The position numbers and the translations under genes are program-made. From the NCBI GenBank assembly GCA_031394355.1, contig JANNSU010000020.1:1-64000 (forward strand): DNA of 64,000 nucleotides. The letters are read 5' to 3'. A model generated the notes under the pieces. The model was not told the origin of the DNA and made no database searches. It was given only the letters and a program-made list of their open reading frames with translations. This document shows positions 8,511 through 16,672 of the stretch, piece by piece. Origin of the DNA: JAEUMY01 sp031394355 (lineage in GTDB: Bacteria > Pseudomonadota > Gammaproteobacteria > Burkholderiales > Usitatibacteraceae). How positions within the stretch are numbered: position 1 is the stretch's first letter; each line of letters opens with the position of its first letter.

Positions 8511-9239
8511 TCATTTGCAGATCAGCTTTTCCAGGTCGAACTGCGGCGTGTCTTTCTGGATCGGCGCGAACTCCCGCTTGGACGGCGCTTCCAGAAGCTT
8601 CTTGCCTTGCGCCTGCGGCCCTTCAAACAGCGTGACGACCGCAGTGCGCTCCAGCTTTTTGCTGCAATCGATCCGAATCTCTGACACCGTCGAGCGATAG
8701 CTCTGCTTGTCTTTTGTCACCGGCAGGTCGGTGTCGATCAGCAGCAAGACGCTGCCGAGATTGCCGGTCCGTTTGATGCTGGCGGGCTCGTAAAAGAGTG
8801 ACGTGCCAGCTTCCTTGGCCATCAGTTTCCAGCGCGACGGCGCCGATACCTTTGTCTTGCAAGCCTCTTCCAAAAGGGACTCTGCCAGGGTATCGGCCTT
8901 CACCGGCTTCCACGCGTCGGGTTCCTTGGTGGCGTCAATCACCTTTCCGGCTCCCATGTTCCCGGCATGGATGGCGACTGACAGATCGCGTTCCCGCTTC
9001 TTGGCACAGTCATATTCGGTGACGAGCCGCATGGAAAAGTGGCCCTCTTCCTGTCTTTTGAAGTAGTCGAACAGGACGTTGATTTTCACGATGTCGCCCC
9101 TGCGCTCCGCCGTGGACCGGTCCATGTAAATCTGGTCCGCAGTATCGGACTTGCCCACGGCCTCCCAGCCAGCCTGGGCAAGGGTGGGTAACGCAAGCAG
9201 GGCCAGGCAGAGAAGTCTTGCATGCATGGGATGTCTCAT
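8511..9239 (-). CDS. Secreted protein with two surface-adhesin-E-like domains
   Basis: An exported protein of 242 residues from the ATG at 9239. A signal peptide (MHARLLCLALLALPTLAQA, cleaved before GWEAV) precedes two similar domains. Each starts with W and a strand pattern (WEAVGKSDTADQIYMDRST; WKLMAKEAGTSLFYEPASI) and contains a paired Cys in a (D/R)..C.KK(R/L)ER context. This resembles the short surface-adhesin protein E family, here duplicated in tandem. Adhesion is a family label; I would call it a periplasmic or surface protein of unknown role. The in-frame ATG at 9227 is an equally possible start. Confidence 0.55.
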   Translation of the reverse strand: MRHPMHARLLCLALLALPTLAQAGWEAVGKSDTADQIYMDRSTAERRGDIVKINVLFDYFKRQEEGHFSMRLVTEYDCAKKRERDLSVAIHAGNMGAGKVIDATKEPDAWKPVKADTLAESLLEEACKTKVSAPSRWKLMAKEAGTSLFYEPASIKRTGNLGSVLLLIDTDLPVTKDKQSYRSTVSEIRIDCSKKLERTAVVTLFEGPQAQGKKLLEAPSKREFAPIQKDTPQFDLEKLICK

Positions 9240-9323
9240 TGGCGAAAGAACCGAGCGGTTATGGTGCATGAGGCTTGCATCAGGAAACCGGCTGCGGGCG
9301 TTGTCGTGTATCGATTTCGGGAC

Positions 9324-9527
9324 TTATTTCTTGAACACTTTCCAGACTATCACGCCCACAATGGCGATAACGATTCCGCCCAGTTGCATGATGTTGTGAA
9401 AGGTCGCGCCAGAGACGCCAGCAAAAGCAAGCACGATCGAGATCGCGAACATCGCGGCGCCCAGCGTCGCGATCTTCTCTCCCCATGTTTTCGGCGGCTT
9501 GGGGGTGGTGTTGGATTCTTCAGTCAT
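9324..9527 (-). CDS. Small two-helix membrane protein, unknown
   Basis: A 67-residue protein from the ATG at 9527, which follows a GGGAGAA ribosome site. A polar Pro/Thr-rich start is followed by two hydrophobic helices (about 22-40 and 44-64) and ends in VWKVFKK. No family is recognised. Confidence 0.6.
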   Translation of the reverse strand: MTEESNTTPKPPKTWGEKIATLGAAMFAISIVLAFAGVSGATFHNIMQLGGIVIAIVGVIVWKVFKK

Positions 9528-9571
9528 GGTAGGGTTCTCCCGGATTGTTGTTTGTCGATCATGCAAGAATG

Positions 9572-9636
9572 GTGCGTCAAGAGTTGTGCGTCAAGACTTG
9601 TGCGTCAAGAATTGTTCGTCAAGGGTTGTGCGTCAC
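9572..9636 (+). repeat. 14-bp tandem repeat, about 4.6 units
   Basis: Consecutive units are GTGCGTCAAGAGTT, GTGCGTCAAGACTT, GTGCGTCAAGAATT, GTTCGTCAAGGGTT and a partial GTGCGTCAC. Units differ at one to three positions. The array lies in the gap between divergently transcribed genes, upstream of the gene at 9725, so unit number could alter its promoter region. Confidence 0.85.
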
Positions 9637-9724
9637 ATCGCATCGGCATGATAGGCCTTCCACCACGATGTTTCTCCGTTTGACCATGTCTATTCCCCAA
9701 TCGTCCATTCTTTCCTCTCTCTTC

Positions 9725-10843
9725 ATGAAGCCCATTCACTTGCTGCGGTACTTGCTGGTCAGCTATTCGTTGTTGCTGGTTATGTCGTCTGCTGCGACGA
9801 CACCTCTTTTAGTCAAGCCGCTGACCTATCAAGGCACCATGCCCTATGTGGAGTCGGCCGACGCTGCGGGATCGCGTGCTGCAACCCGCATCAACCAGGC
9901 GATCTATCTTGACCTGCTGGAAATGCCCGCGCCGGCACGCCGCCAGGATGGCCTGAAAGCAAAGAAACGCGACGGTCCCATGGAACCCGTTTCCGACATC
10001 CGTTTCGTCGTGGACCAAGCCGATGCACGTCTGCTGGCACTCTCCGTTACGGCTGAGGGCTGTGGCGCGTACTGCGAGGGGTTTACCCGAAGCTTCGTCT
10101 TCGATGCCAGTAGCGGGCGGCAGGTGCGCGCCACCGATTTGTTCACGGTTGCCGGAGGGGAAGCCCTTGCTGCCTTGCTGGCGCGGCAGCGCAGTACGCG
10201 CATCAAGGCAGAAGTCGCCCGCCTGCGAGCGGCAGCCAACCCTGCCACCCAGTCAGGCAAGGACAAGACCAAGGATGAGCGGGAAAGCAGTCTTGAGGCC
10301 GCCGGCATGTTCGAGGCTTGTCTGCCGCAATACACGGAAGTGGTGCGTGGTCCCGTTGCGCTGAGTCTGGACGAAATCCGGGTCAAGGGTTCTACGGTGT
10401 CATTCGTGCGGGGCCGCTGCAGCATTCATGCCATGCAGGCGCTCGATGAGCTGGGTGAGTACATCAATCCCGTGCCCTTGAAGGATCTGACGCCACACCT
10501 CAACGCCTATGGCAAACACCTGCTGGGGGTTGGGCCGATTGCTCCTGCGCCGGCTGCGCCGTTCGGACAGGTGCTGTTCGGCAAGGTCGGTACTGCGCCG
10601 GTCACGATATGGTTCCGCTTGCCGTATGGCAAGGATCAGGAGCTAGGCGGTCTGTACTTCTACGATCGATTCCGCACAGCCATTTCATTTTTCGGTCCGC
10701 GCAAGGGCGGGGCATGGGAATTGAACGAGGAAGCGCCGGAAGGCAAGGCAGCACCAGTCATCCGCTTCACAGTAAATGGCGACAGCATCAAGGGTGAGTG
10801 GATCGGTGCGGGCAAGCGGTTGCCAATCGAGGCGGGACCCTGA
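9725..10843 (+). CDS. Exported protein, possibly RsiV/DUF3298-like
   Basis: A 372-residue protein from the ATG at 9725, chosen because it opens directly on a signal peptide (MKPIHLLRYLLVSYSLLLVM, ending near SSA). In-frame ATGs at 9668 and 9686 are alternatives; none has a clear ribosome site. The middle part (YVESADAAGSRAATRINQAI, later DLFTVAGGEALAALLARQ) recalls the beta-sheet domain of DUF3298/RsiV-type periplasmic proteins. Four Cys are spread through it. The C-terminal 100 residues are unplaced. Weak family call, firm gene call. Confidence 0.55.
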   Translation: MKPIHLLRYLLVSYSLLLVMSSAATTPLLVKPLTYQGTMPYVESADAAGSRAATRINQAIYLDLLEMPAPARRQDGLKAKKRDGPMEPVSDIRFVVDQADARLLALSVTAEGCGAYCEGFTRSFVFDASSGRQVRATDLFTVAGGEALAALLARQRSTRIKAEVARLRAAANPATQSGKDKTKDERESSLEAAGMFEACLPQYTEVVRGPVALSLDEIRVKGSTVSFVRGRCSIHAMQALDELGEYINPVPLKDLTPHLNAYGKHLLGVGPIAPAPAAPFGQVLFGKVGTAPVTIWFRLPYGKDQELGGLYFYDRFRTAISFFGPRKGGAWELNEEAPEGKAAPVIRFTVNGDSIKGEWIGAGKRLPIEAGP

Positions 10844-10895
10844 CCCCGAACTCGGCCCGACCCCGACCCGACCCCAAACCTGCCCCCAAGACGTG

Positions 10896-11207
10896 TCAGC
10901 CCTTGCGAGCGTAGCGTCTGACCAGCCAGCCGATGATGGCGCCGATGATGCCGACCGGTGTGGTGAGCGGCACCAGAAACAGCGACCAGGGCAGTGCCTC
11001 GATGATGAAGGGCGGTGCCTTGGTCGTGTCCGCGAACTGCAGCCATGCCATCTGCCCGATGATCCCGCACACGAACATCGCGAAGGGCAGGGCCAGTACG
11101 ATGAGCGAGATGATCAGGACCACCTTGCCCGTCCTGGCCATGAGTGGCCTGTCAGTGGGTGCGGGCGTTGCGGTGGTTGCGGTTGAGTCGGTGCCGGCTT
11201 GCGTCAT
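10896..11207 (-). CDS. Small two-helix membrane protein, unknown
   Basis: A 103-residue protein with a Thr/Ala/Pro-rich polar N-terminus (1-25) and two long hydrophobic segments (about 28-55 and 72-97) ending in a positive WLVRRYARKG. It is separated from the upstream convergent gene by a C-rich low-complexity stretch (10844-10895). No family is recognised. Confidence 0.55.
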   Translation of the reverse strand: MTQAGTDSTATTATPAPTDRPLMARTGKVVLIISLIVLALPFAMFVCGIIGQMAWLQFADTTKAPPFIIEALPWSLFLVPLTTPVGIIGAIIGWLVRRYARKG

Positions 11208-11237
11208 GGGTTTCCCTGTTGGAGGGTGCTGTGCGGA

Positions 11238-11780
11238 TCAGCCCGGTTTGGGCACGTCGACCTTCTGGCCGTGTGCACGCTTCCACGGAAAGTACGCCTC
11301 GCGTCGCAGATACATGAGCAGACGCTTGGCCTCGGCATCGGGATGCTTCAGCAGCAGATGTTCGATGCCCTGCTCGGACAAGACGAAGAATTTGGTGCCT
11401 TCAAGCGGTTTTCTCTCGGCAGCCGGAAACAGTCGGGTCATGCTGTCACTGCGAATATTCGCAGCACTGAGGATGTCGGTCTCATAGAACCAGAGGGCAT
11501 CGTCAAACTCGAGGGCGCGCAAGTGAGTGGGGCCGTAGGCATAGTTGATGCCCTCCCACTCTTCCCATTTTGCCGCGTGAGCCGACCGTTCCGCGCGGTC
11601 ATACATGCCGATGATGAGACGGGCGGCGACCCATCCGAACACCGGCACGAAAAGCACCACGCCGATGACGGCATAGCCGCCCGCGCTGAACCCCTTCCAC
11701 GCCACCCACAGGCAGACCACCAACAGGACGATGTAGAGCGGCCACCAGTTGATGTTTTCGCGGGGTGGCTTCACGGCCAA
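11238..11780 (-). CDS. Membrane-anchored protein of unknown function
   Basis: A 180-residue protein. Two transmembrane segments (about 12-30 and 34-58) anchor a soluble alpha/beta part (EWEEWEGINYAYGPTHLRAL onward in pieces). Its tail includes HLLLKHPDAEAKRLLMYLRR. Residues 107-110 are ANIR, encoded by the palindrome at 11451-11462. It lies between the small membrane gene at 10896 and the DUF1684 gene, all on the minus strand and closely spaced. No function can be assigned. Confidence 0.6.
   Translation of the reverse strand: MAVKPPRENINWWPLYIVLLVVCLWVAWKGFSAGGYAVIGVVLFVPVFGWVAARLIIGMYDRAERSAHAAKWEEWEGINYAYGPTHLRALEFDDALWFYETDILSAANIRSDSMTRLFPAAERKPLEGTKFFVLSEQGIEHLLLKHPDAEAKRLLMYLRREAYFPWKRAHGQKVDVPKPG
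11451..11462. repeat. Iterated palindrome, copy 3 (in unknown gene)
   Basis: GCGAATATTCGC, T/A flanked, ANIR frame on the minus strand. Confidence 0.9.
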
Positions 11781-11802
11781 GGTCTGCTTGGTACGTCGCT
11801 GC

Positions 11803-12720
11803 TCAATTCATCGCGAGCATCTTGGGGGCATACTTTTCACCAGCCTCCAGCTTCAGCTTCAGTTGATTCTGCTTGGGGGGCAACGGGCAGGTGGTGAATT
11901 CGCTGAACGCACAGGGCGGGTTGTAGGCCTTGTTGAAATCGACGGTGACGGTGCCGCCGTCCTTGCGGACGGACTCGGGCCATTCCACAGTCATGAAGCG
12001 ACCTGAGTTGTAGGTGCCCTTGCCCGCAGTCTGGTCCTTCATGATGATGAAGAGTTCCTTGTCGTCGGGGTTGGCGACGGCATCCAGACGCAGCGTCTGG
12101 CCGTTCAGTTGAAACTCCAGATAGCCGGGCGACGCGCTGTCATGCACCTCGTCGATGATGTCGATGATCTGGATGGTGCGCCCCGGTGGATAGGGCACGT
12201 ACTTGGCCGTTACCTTGTAGTTTTCGTTCACGTCGTACCAGGCGCGTCCGGCGAACTGCTTGCGGACTTCACTCTCGTTGTCGGCCAAGCGGAACACATA
12301 GGTGCCCTTGCGTTCGATGACATGGAACGACATCCGGCCCAGCGTCACCCAGTCGCGATTGGATGAGTCGGTGAGCAGCACACGCTCGCCCTTGAACTCG
12401 CCTTCCTTGCCCTTCATGGTGATGCCGTTGTTGAGCTTCAATACGACCATCTTGCCGTCAATGATGACCTGTCCCAATTTTTCTGGCCCCACACCCTTGG
12501 GCAGCAGAATGTCATTGCCCGCCGCCGAACCCACCGAGTTGACCCCCGGCTTCATCACGAAGCGGCCAGCCAGCGTCAACCAGCCGTTGTCACGCTTCAG
12601 CCCATTTTCGACTGTGGCGCGCCAATCCTGGACTGTCTTCACATACGCCGCATCGGCAAGTGCCGAGAGGGGCGCTGAGATCACTGCGGTCAGTGTGATC
12701 AAGGAAAGAAGTCTGTTCAT
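11803..12720 (-). CDS. DUF1684-family exported protein
   Basis: A 305-residue protein from the second ATG (12720), which sits 6 bp after a GAGG ribosome site. A signal peptide (MNRLLSLITLTAVISAPLSA) is followed by the DUF1684 signature NGWLTLAGRFVMKPG near residue 45, NDILLPKG, and the C-terminal block DFNKAYNPPCAFSEFTTCPL with conserved Cys, then GEKYAPK. The family has no established biochemical role. Location is probably periplasmic. Confidence 0.8.
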   Translation of the reverse strand: MNRLLSLITLTAVISAPLSALADAAYVKTVQDWRATVENGLKRDNGWLTLAGRFVMKPGVNSVGSAAGNDILLPKGVGPEKLGQVIIDGKMVVLKLNNGITMKGKEGEFKGERVLLTDSSNRDWVTLGRMSFHVIERKGTYVFRLADNESEVRKQFAGRAWYDVNENYKVTAKYVPYPPGRTIQIIDIIDEVHDSASPGYLEFQLNGQTLRLDAVANPDDKELFIIMKDQTAGKGTYNSGRFMTVEWPESVRKDGGTVTVDFNKAYNPPCAFSEFTTCPLPPKQNQLKLKLEAGEKYAPKMLAMN

Positions 12721-12786
12721 GGCCATCCTCGGAATGTAATGAAAGTGTTGCGGGTCTGCTGACAGGGCGAAGTTTACCGCTGACGG

Positions 12787-13806
12787 TCACATCCCGGGAA
12801 GGATGCGTTCGGCAACCCGGTCAGGCGAAATTTCGTTCATGCAAAGAAAGTGACCCAGCGGGCACTCGCGCTGGAAGCAGGGACTGCAGGCAAGATTGAG
12901 TTCGTTCTTGAGCCAAATGACCTGGGCGCGTGGCGACAGCGGTGGCGTGAAGCCCGGGCTGCTGGAGCCATACAGCGCCGTCACCGGCACGCCAACTGCA
13001 CAAGCGATATGCATCAAGCCGGAGTCATTGGTCACCACATGTGCGGCCAGGGACAGGAGGTCGATGGCTTCTTCAATCGACGTCTGGCCAGAAAAATCGA
13101 TACACACGCCACCGGAGAGATCGCGAACGGACTGCGTGATCACCGCATCTTTGGCGGAGCCAAACAGCCACACCTGAAATCCGTGCTCGGTGAGTTGTCT
13201 TGCCAGTGTGGCGAAGTGCGAGGCGGGCCACCGCTTGGCGGGGCCGTACTCGGCTGCCGGGCAAAACGCCACGATCGGCCGGTCTCGTGTCAGTGAAAGC
13301 CGTGCCATCAAGGCATCCCGGGCGGCAACGTCGATCACCAATGCAGGGTTCGGCAGTGGTTGATCAAGTTGGATGCCGGGCCCCAATGCAAGGGCTGCGA
13401 ATCGTTCCGCCATGGTGGGCAGGGCGGCTTCGTCGAGGTCACGGCAGTCGGTCAGCACCTTGCCGCGCTTTTCCCCTCGATAGCCGATGCGATTGCGAAT
13501 ATTCGCAAACCAGGGCACCAGCGCGGACTTGAAGGAATTGGGCAGGACATAGGCCGAGTCGTAAGTTGCGTTGCCCAGCGCCAGGCCGAGCTTGCGCCGC
13601 CCCCACAGGCTGATGTCGCCGTGATTGAATGGGCTGGTGTGCGTGGCCGTTACCTCGGGCATGCGCCGGTAGACGGCTTCAGTCCACGGCGGCGCCAACA
13701 CATCGATGGGCGTTTCGGGGGCCTCTGCCTTCAGCCGCATCAGCATGGGCTGTGACAGCACGGCATCGCCGATCCAGGCGGGAGCGACGATCAGGGTGCG
13801 GGACAT
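12787..13806 (-). CDS. waaF: ADP-heptose--LPS heptosyltransferase II
   Basis: A 339-residue GT-B enzyme from the ATG at 13806 (MSRTLIVAPAWIGDAVLSQP). It adds the second L-glycero-D-manno-heptose to the lipopolysaccharide inner core at the cytoplasmic face of the inner membrane. Family-9 motifs are visible: the N-terminal G-D-(A/M) loop, VVTNDSGLMHIACAVGVPV and ALYGSSSPGFTPP. A C-terminal CSPCFQRECPLGHFLCM Cys cluster is also common in WaaF. Residues 101-104 are ANIR from the palindrome at 13495-13506. The order waaF, zinc-finger protein, ilvE is common in betaproteobacteria. Confidence 0.92.
   Translation of the reverse strand: MSRTLIVAPAWIGDAVLSQPMLMRLKAEAPETPIDVLAPPWTEAVYRRMPEVTATHTSPFNHGDISLWGRRKLGLALGNATYDSAYVLPNSFKSALVPWFANIRNRIGYRGEKRGKVLTDCRDLDEAALPTMAERFAALALGPGIQLDQPLPNPALVIDVAARDALMARLSLTRDRPIVAFCPAAEYGPAKRWPASHFATLARQLTEHGFQVWLFGSAKDAVITQSVRDLSGGVCIDFSGQTSIEEAIDLLSLAAHVVTNDSGLMHIACAVGVPVTALYGSSSPGFTPPLSPRAQVIWLKNELNLACSPCFQRECPLGHFLCMNEISPDRVAERILPGM
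13495..13506. repeat. Iterated palindrome, copy 4 (in waaF)
   Basis: GCGAATATTCGC, T/A flanked, ANIR frame, 351 bp from copy 5. Confidence 0.9.
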
Positions 13807-13845
13807 GACGCGCTTGCAGCTTGGCAAGCTTCAACTGTGCGCGCT

Positions 13846-13857
13846 GCGAATATTCGC
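13846..13857. repeat. Iterated palindrome, copy 5 (intergenic, upstream of waaF)
   Basis: GCGAATATTCGC with T/A flanks, 40 bp upstream of the waaF start. Confidence 0.9.
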
Positions 13858-13977
13858 AATGCCAACAACCCTTGTCCGATGTCCGCCGATATCCGCCGAT
13901 GAACGTCGAGATGATCTTGCAACTCGGCGTTCATCCGCTTTTCATCTGCGTTCATCGGCGTCAAGTTTTGCGGGTGT

Positions 13978-14010
13978 CCCCCGGGTTGCGCTGCGCTTCA
14001 TCCGGGCTAC
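13978..14010. repeat. REP-like palindromic intergenic repeat
   Basis: CCCGGGTTGCGCTGCGCTTC followed by ATCCGGGCTAC forms a hairpin with CCCGG(G) and (A)TCCGGG arms. Near-identical repeats (a GTAGCCCGGATGAAGCGCAG core on the other strand) are dispersed in many proteobacterial genomes. It sits just past the 3' end of the zinc-finger gene, a usual place for REP elements. Confidence 0.6.
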
Positions 14011-14021
14011 CTTGATTCTTT

Positions 14022-14222
14022 TCAGTGTCCGGCCTTCACCGGCCCTGACAGCGTGTACTCGGTGCCGCAATATGGACACTTCGCATGACCTGTCTTTTCG
14101 AGGGGCAGGAATACGCGCGGATGCGAGTTCCACAGCTTCTGCTGCGGCATGGGGCAATGCAACGGCAGGTCCACCGCCGTCACGGTTACCTGGGTCTGAT
14201 TCAGCTCATTGGAGTGGGCCAT
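14022..14222 (-). CDS. Zinc-finger domain protein (zf-CHCC, NDUFS6-like)
   Basis: A 66-residue protein with the signature CPMPQQKLWNSHPRVFLPL followed by KCPYCGTEY, giving a C-x(n)-H-x(n)-C-x2-C zinc site as in mitochondrial complex I subunit NDUFS6. The bacterial role is not established. It follows ilvE by 17 bp on the same strand and is likely co-transcribed. Confidence 0.85.
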   Translation of the reverse strand: MAHSNELNQTQVTVTAVDLPLHCPMPQQKLWNSHPRVFLPLEKTGHAKCPYCGTEYTLSGPVKAGH

Positions 14223-14239
14223 GGGACACCTCAGTCACA

Positions 14240-15163
14240 TTACGCTACCGGCGTTAGCCAGTGATGGTACTTCTTGTTGCGACCGTAGACGATATCGAAG
14301 TACGCCGACTGGAGTCTCTCCGTGATCGGTCCGCGCTTGCCATCGCCGATGATGCGGCCGTCGAGTTCGCGGATGGGTGTGACTTCGGCGGCGGTGCCGG
14401 TGAAAAAGGCTTCATCGCATATGTAGATGTCGTCGCGCGTGAGGCGGCACTTCTCGACTTCGATCCCGAGGTCCGCACAGATAAGCTGGATGGAGCGCCA
14501 GGTGATGCCGTCGAGCGCACTGGTGAGCTCCGGCGTGTAGAGCTTGCCAGCCTTGATGATGAAAATGTTCTCGCCGGAGCCTTCTGCAACGAAGCCGTCT
14601 GTGTCCAGCAGCAGGCCCTCGTCATAGCCGTGCGAGGTGGCTTCGAGATTGGCCAGAATGGAGTTCGCGTAGGTGGAGGCCACCTTGGCGCGCGGCATGG
14701 TCACGTTGACGTGATGGCGCGCATAAGAGGAAGTCTTCACACGAATGCCCTTGTTCAGCCCGTCCTCGCCCAGATACGCTCCCCATGGCCAGGCGGCGAT
14801 GGCGATGTGGGTCTTGGCACCGACGGGTGAAACCCCCATTTTTTCAGAGCCGTAGAAAGCCAGCGGGCGCAGGTAGGCGCTCTCCAGGTTGTTGGCGCGC
14901 ACCACCTCGCGTTGCGCCGCCATGATGGTTTCCTTGTCGTAGGGCATGGCCATCATGTAGATCTTGGCCGAGTTGAACAGTCGGTCGGTGTGCTCCTTCA
15001 GACGAAAAATCGCCGTACCAATCTCGGATTTGTACGCGCGGACACCTTCAAACACGGCCAGGCCATAGTGCAAGGAGTGGGTCAGGACGTGGGTGTTGGC
15101 TTCTCTCCAGGGGACGAGTTTCCCGTCGTACCAGATGAAGCCGTCGCGGTCGGCCATCGACAT
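14240..15163 (-). CDS. ilvE: Branched-chain amino acid aminotransferase
   Basis: A 307-residue fold-type IV PLP enzyme catalysing the last transamination of Leu, Ile and Val synthesis with glutamate. Visible motifs are HSLHYGLAVFEGVRAYKS, the PLP lysine segment PRAKVASTYANSILANLEA and the E-G-S-G-E-N-I-F block (FVAEGSGENIFIIK). The start at 15163 has AGGAG 7 bp upstream. The length fits IlvE (309 in E. coli). Confidence 0.94.
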   Translation of the reverse strand: MSMADRDGFIWYDGKLVPWREANTHVLTHSLHYGLAVFEGVRAYKSEIGTAIFRLKEHTDRLFNSAKIYMMAMPYDKETIMAAQREVVRANNLESAYLRPLAFYGSEKMGVSPVGAKTHIAIAAWPWGAYLGEDGLNKGIRVKTSSYARHHVNVTMPRAKVASTYANSILANLEATSHGYDEGLLLDTDGFVAEGSGENIFIIKAGKLYTPELTSALDGITWRSIQLICADLGIEVEKCRLTRDDIYICDEAFFTGTAAEVTPIRELDGRIIGDGKRGPITERLQSAYFDIVYGRNKKYHHWLTPVA

Positions 15164-15236
15164 TATGTGTCTCCTGTGAGCGAAAGATTGTCATTTTAGC
15201 CTATGTCAATCCAATCCCGGCGCAGGCAATCCGGTT

Positions 15237-15264
15237 TTGAGCGGGCGCAGAATGTGGTTAGAAT
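15237..15264 (+). promoter_or_regulatory. Candidate sigma-70 promoter of the adenylate cyclase gene
   Basis: TTGAGC (15237-15242), 16 bp, TAGAAT (15259-15264). It would give a leader of about 110 nt before the ATG at 15382. Confidence 0.45.
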
Positions 15265-15381
15265 GACTTTTGGCCGACTGCCTGCTTGCACGCGCTTTAA
15301 GCCGGTCAGGCTCCTGCTCGCCAGTATTGCGAGCCATCAAGAACTTTCCAAGATGCAGAAAGTGAAGCGTTGCCCTCCCAG

Positions 15382-16617
15382 ATGAGTGCCGTTCCCGACC
15401 GCAGCCAGCTACTCCAGACGCCTGAGGAAAAGCTGTCAGGCGACATGCTCATGTTCAGCACCGGGATGATGGTCTTCGCTTCTGTCCTGTGGCTTGCCAT
15501 CTATTGGAGCATGGGCCAGCGTTTCTCCACGTTGGTGCCGCTGGTATTCCAGATACTGTCTGCCGGCAACATGTTTCTGTACTACCGATCTCGCAAGATT
15601 GAAGTGTTTTGCGTGCTGCAACTGGCGTTGTTCCTCTTCACGCCATTCATCCTGCAGTGGTCGATCGGCAACTTCGTCAATGCATCCGGTGTGAGTCTGT
15701 GGGCGCTGCTCGCCCCGGTGGGCGCGATTGTGGTGCTGGGTACGAAGGATTCCGTTCCCTGGTTCATTGCGTACCTGTTCATGCAGACCATGTCCGGGAT
15801 GTTCGACTATGTCCTGGAGTGGGATCCGCGAAAGATTGATCCGCAGACTGTAGCCGTGTTCTTTGCATTGAATTTCATTTCCATTTCTGCGATGGTCTAC
15901 CTTCTGCTTTGGTATTTTTCCCGGGAAAAGGCCAAGCTCGCCGCGCAAGTGGAAAAGCAGAAGCGGTCCATCGAGATGGAGCGGGAGCTGTCCGACAGGC
16001 TGCTGCTCAACATTCTTCCAGCGCCCATCGCTGAGCGTCTGAAGCGGCAGGAAACCAATATTGCCGACGGCTATCCAGACGTGACGGTGATGTTCGCCGA
16101 CATCGTCAATTTCACCCATCTGTCGGAGGAAATGTCTCCAAACGAGACGGTGCAACTCTTGAACGAGATCTTCTCCGAGTTCGACTCGATGACCGAGCGG
16201 CGTGGTCTGGAGAAGATCAAGACCATCGGCGATGCCTACATGGTGGCATCCGGGCTGGGGAACAAGTCCGAGCAGTACGTTGATGCGGCCATGGAATTGG
16301 CAACGGAGATGCAGCAATTTGTCGGCAAGCGAATCGCACCCAATGGCGAGTCATTGCGTCTGCGCATCGGCATTGCCACAGGACCGGTGGTGGCGGGCGT
16401 GATTGGCAAGCGCAAGTTCAGTTACGACCTCTGGGGCGACACCGTCAATATTGCAAGCCGACTCACGTCAGAAGCGCAGCCCGGCCAGATCTGTGTGGAT
16501 GCCACCACCTATCGGCGCCTCCATAACCGATTCGAATTCAACGAAGGTGCCCAGATCCCTGTCAAGGGCAAGGGTGTGTTGAAGGTGTTCACGGTAGTCG
16601 GTCGCGTCGAGTCCTGA
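15382..16617 (+). CDS. Membrane-bound class III adenylate cyclase
   Basis: A 411-residue protein from the ATG at 15382 (a TTG at 15370 is in frame). About six transmembrane helices (about 25-190) and a short coiled coil (FSREKAKLAAQVEKQKRSIE) precede the cyclase domain (about 230-405). The metal aspartates are in FADIVNFT (Asp240) and IGDAYM (Asp284). The ATP-selecting pair is present as Lys280 in EKIKTIGD and Asp349 in YDLWGDTVN, which argues for cAMP rather than cGMP. The arrangement resembles Cya/Rv1625-type enzymes. It may feed the Crp-like protein at 1498; this is inference. Confidence 0.88.
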   Translation: MSAVPDRSQLLQTPEEKLSGDMLMFSTGMMVFASVLWLAIYWSMGQRFSTLVPLVFQILSAGNMFLYYRSRKIEVFCVLQLALFLFTPFILQWSIGNFVNASGVSLWALLAPVGAIVVLGTKDSVPWFIAYLFMQTMSGMFDYVLEWDPRKIDPQTVAVFFALNFISISAMVYLLLWYFSREKAKLAAQVEKQKRSIEMERELSDRLLLNILPAPIAERLKRQETNIADGYPDVTVMFADIVNFTHLSEEMSPNETVQLLNEIFSEFDSMTERRGLEKIKTIGDAYMVASGLGNKSEQYVDAAMELATEMQQFVGKRIAPNGESLRLRIGIATGPVVAGVIGKRKFSYDLWGDTVNIASRLTSEAQPGQICVDATTYRRLHNRFEFNEGAQIPVKGKGVLKVFTVVGRVES

Positions 16618-16672
16618 CTTTGCCCCACGTGGGTCGGTCGCGCATGTGCGGCATTTTTTGCGGCAGTCCCGA

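Noticed and set aside
9572..9636. CRISPR array
   Set aside because: Units are 14 bp with no spacers and no cas genes are present; this is a simple tandem repeat.
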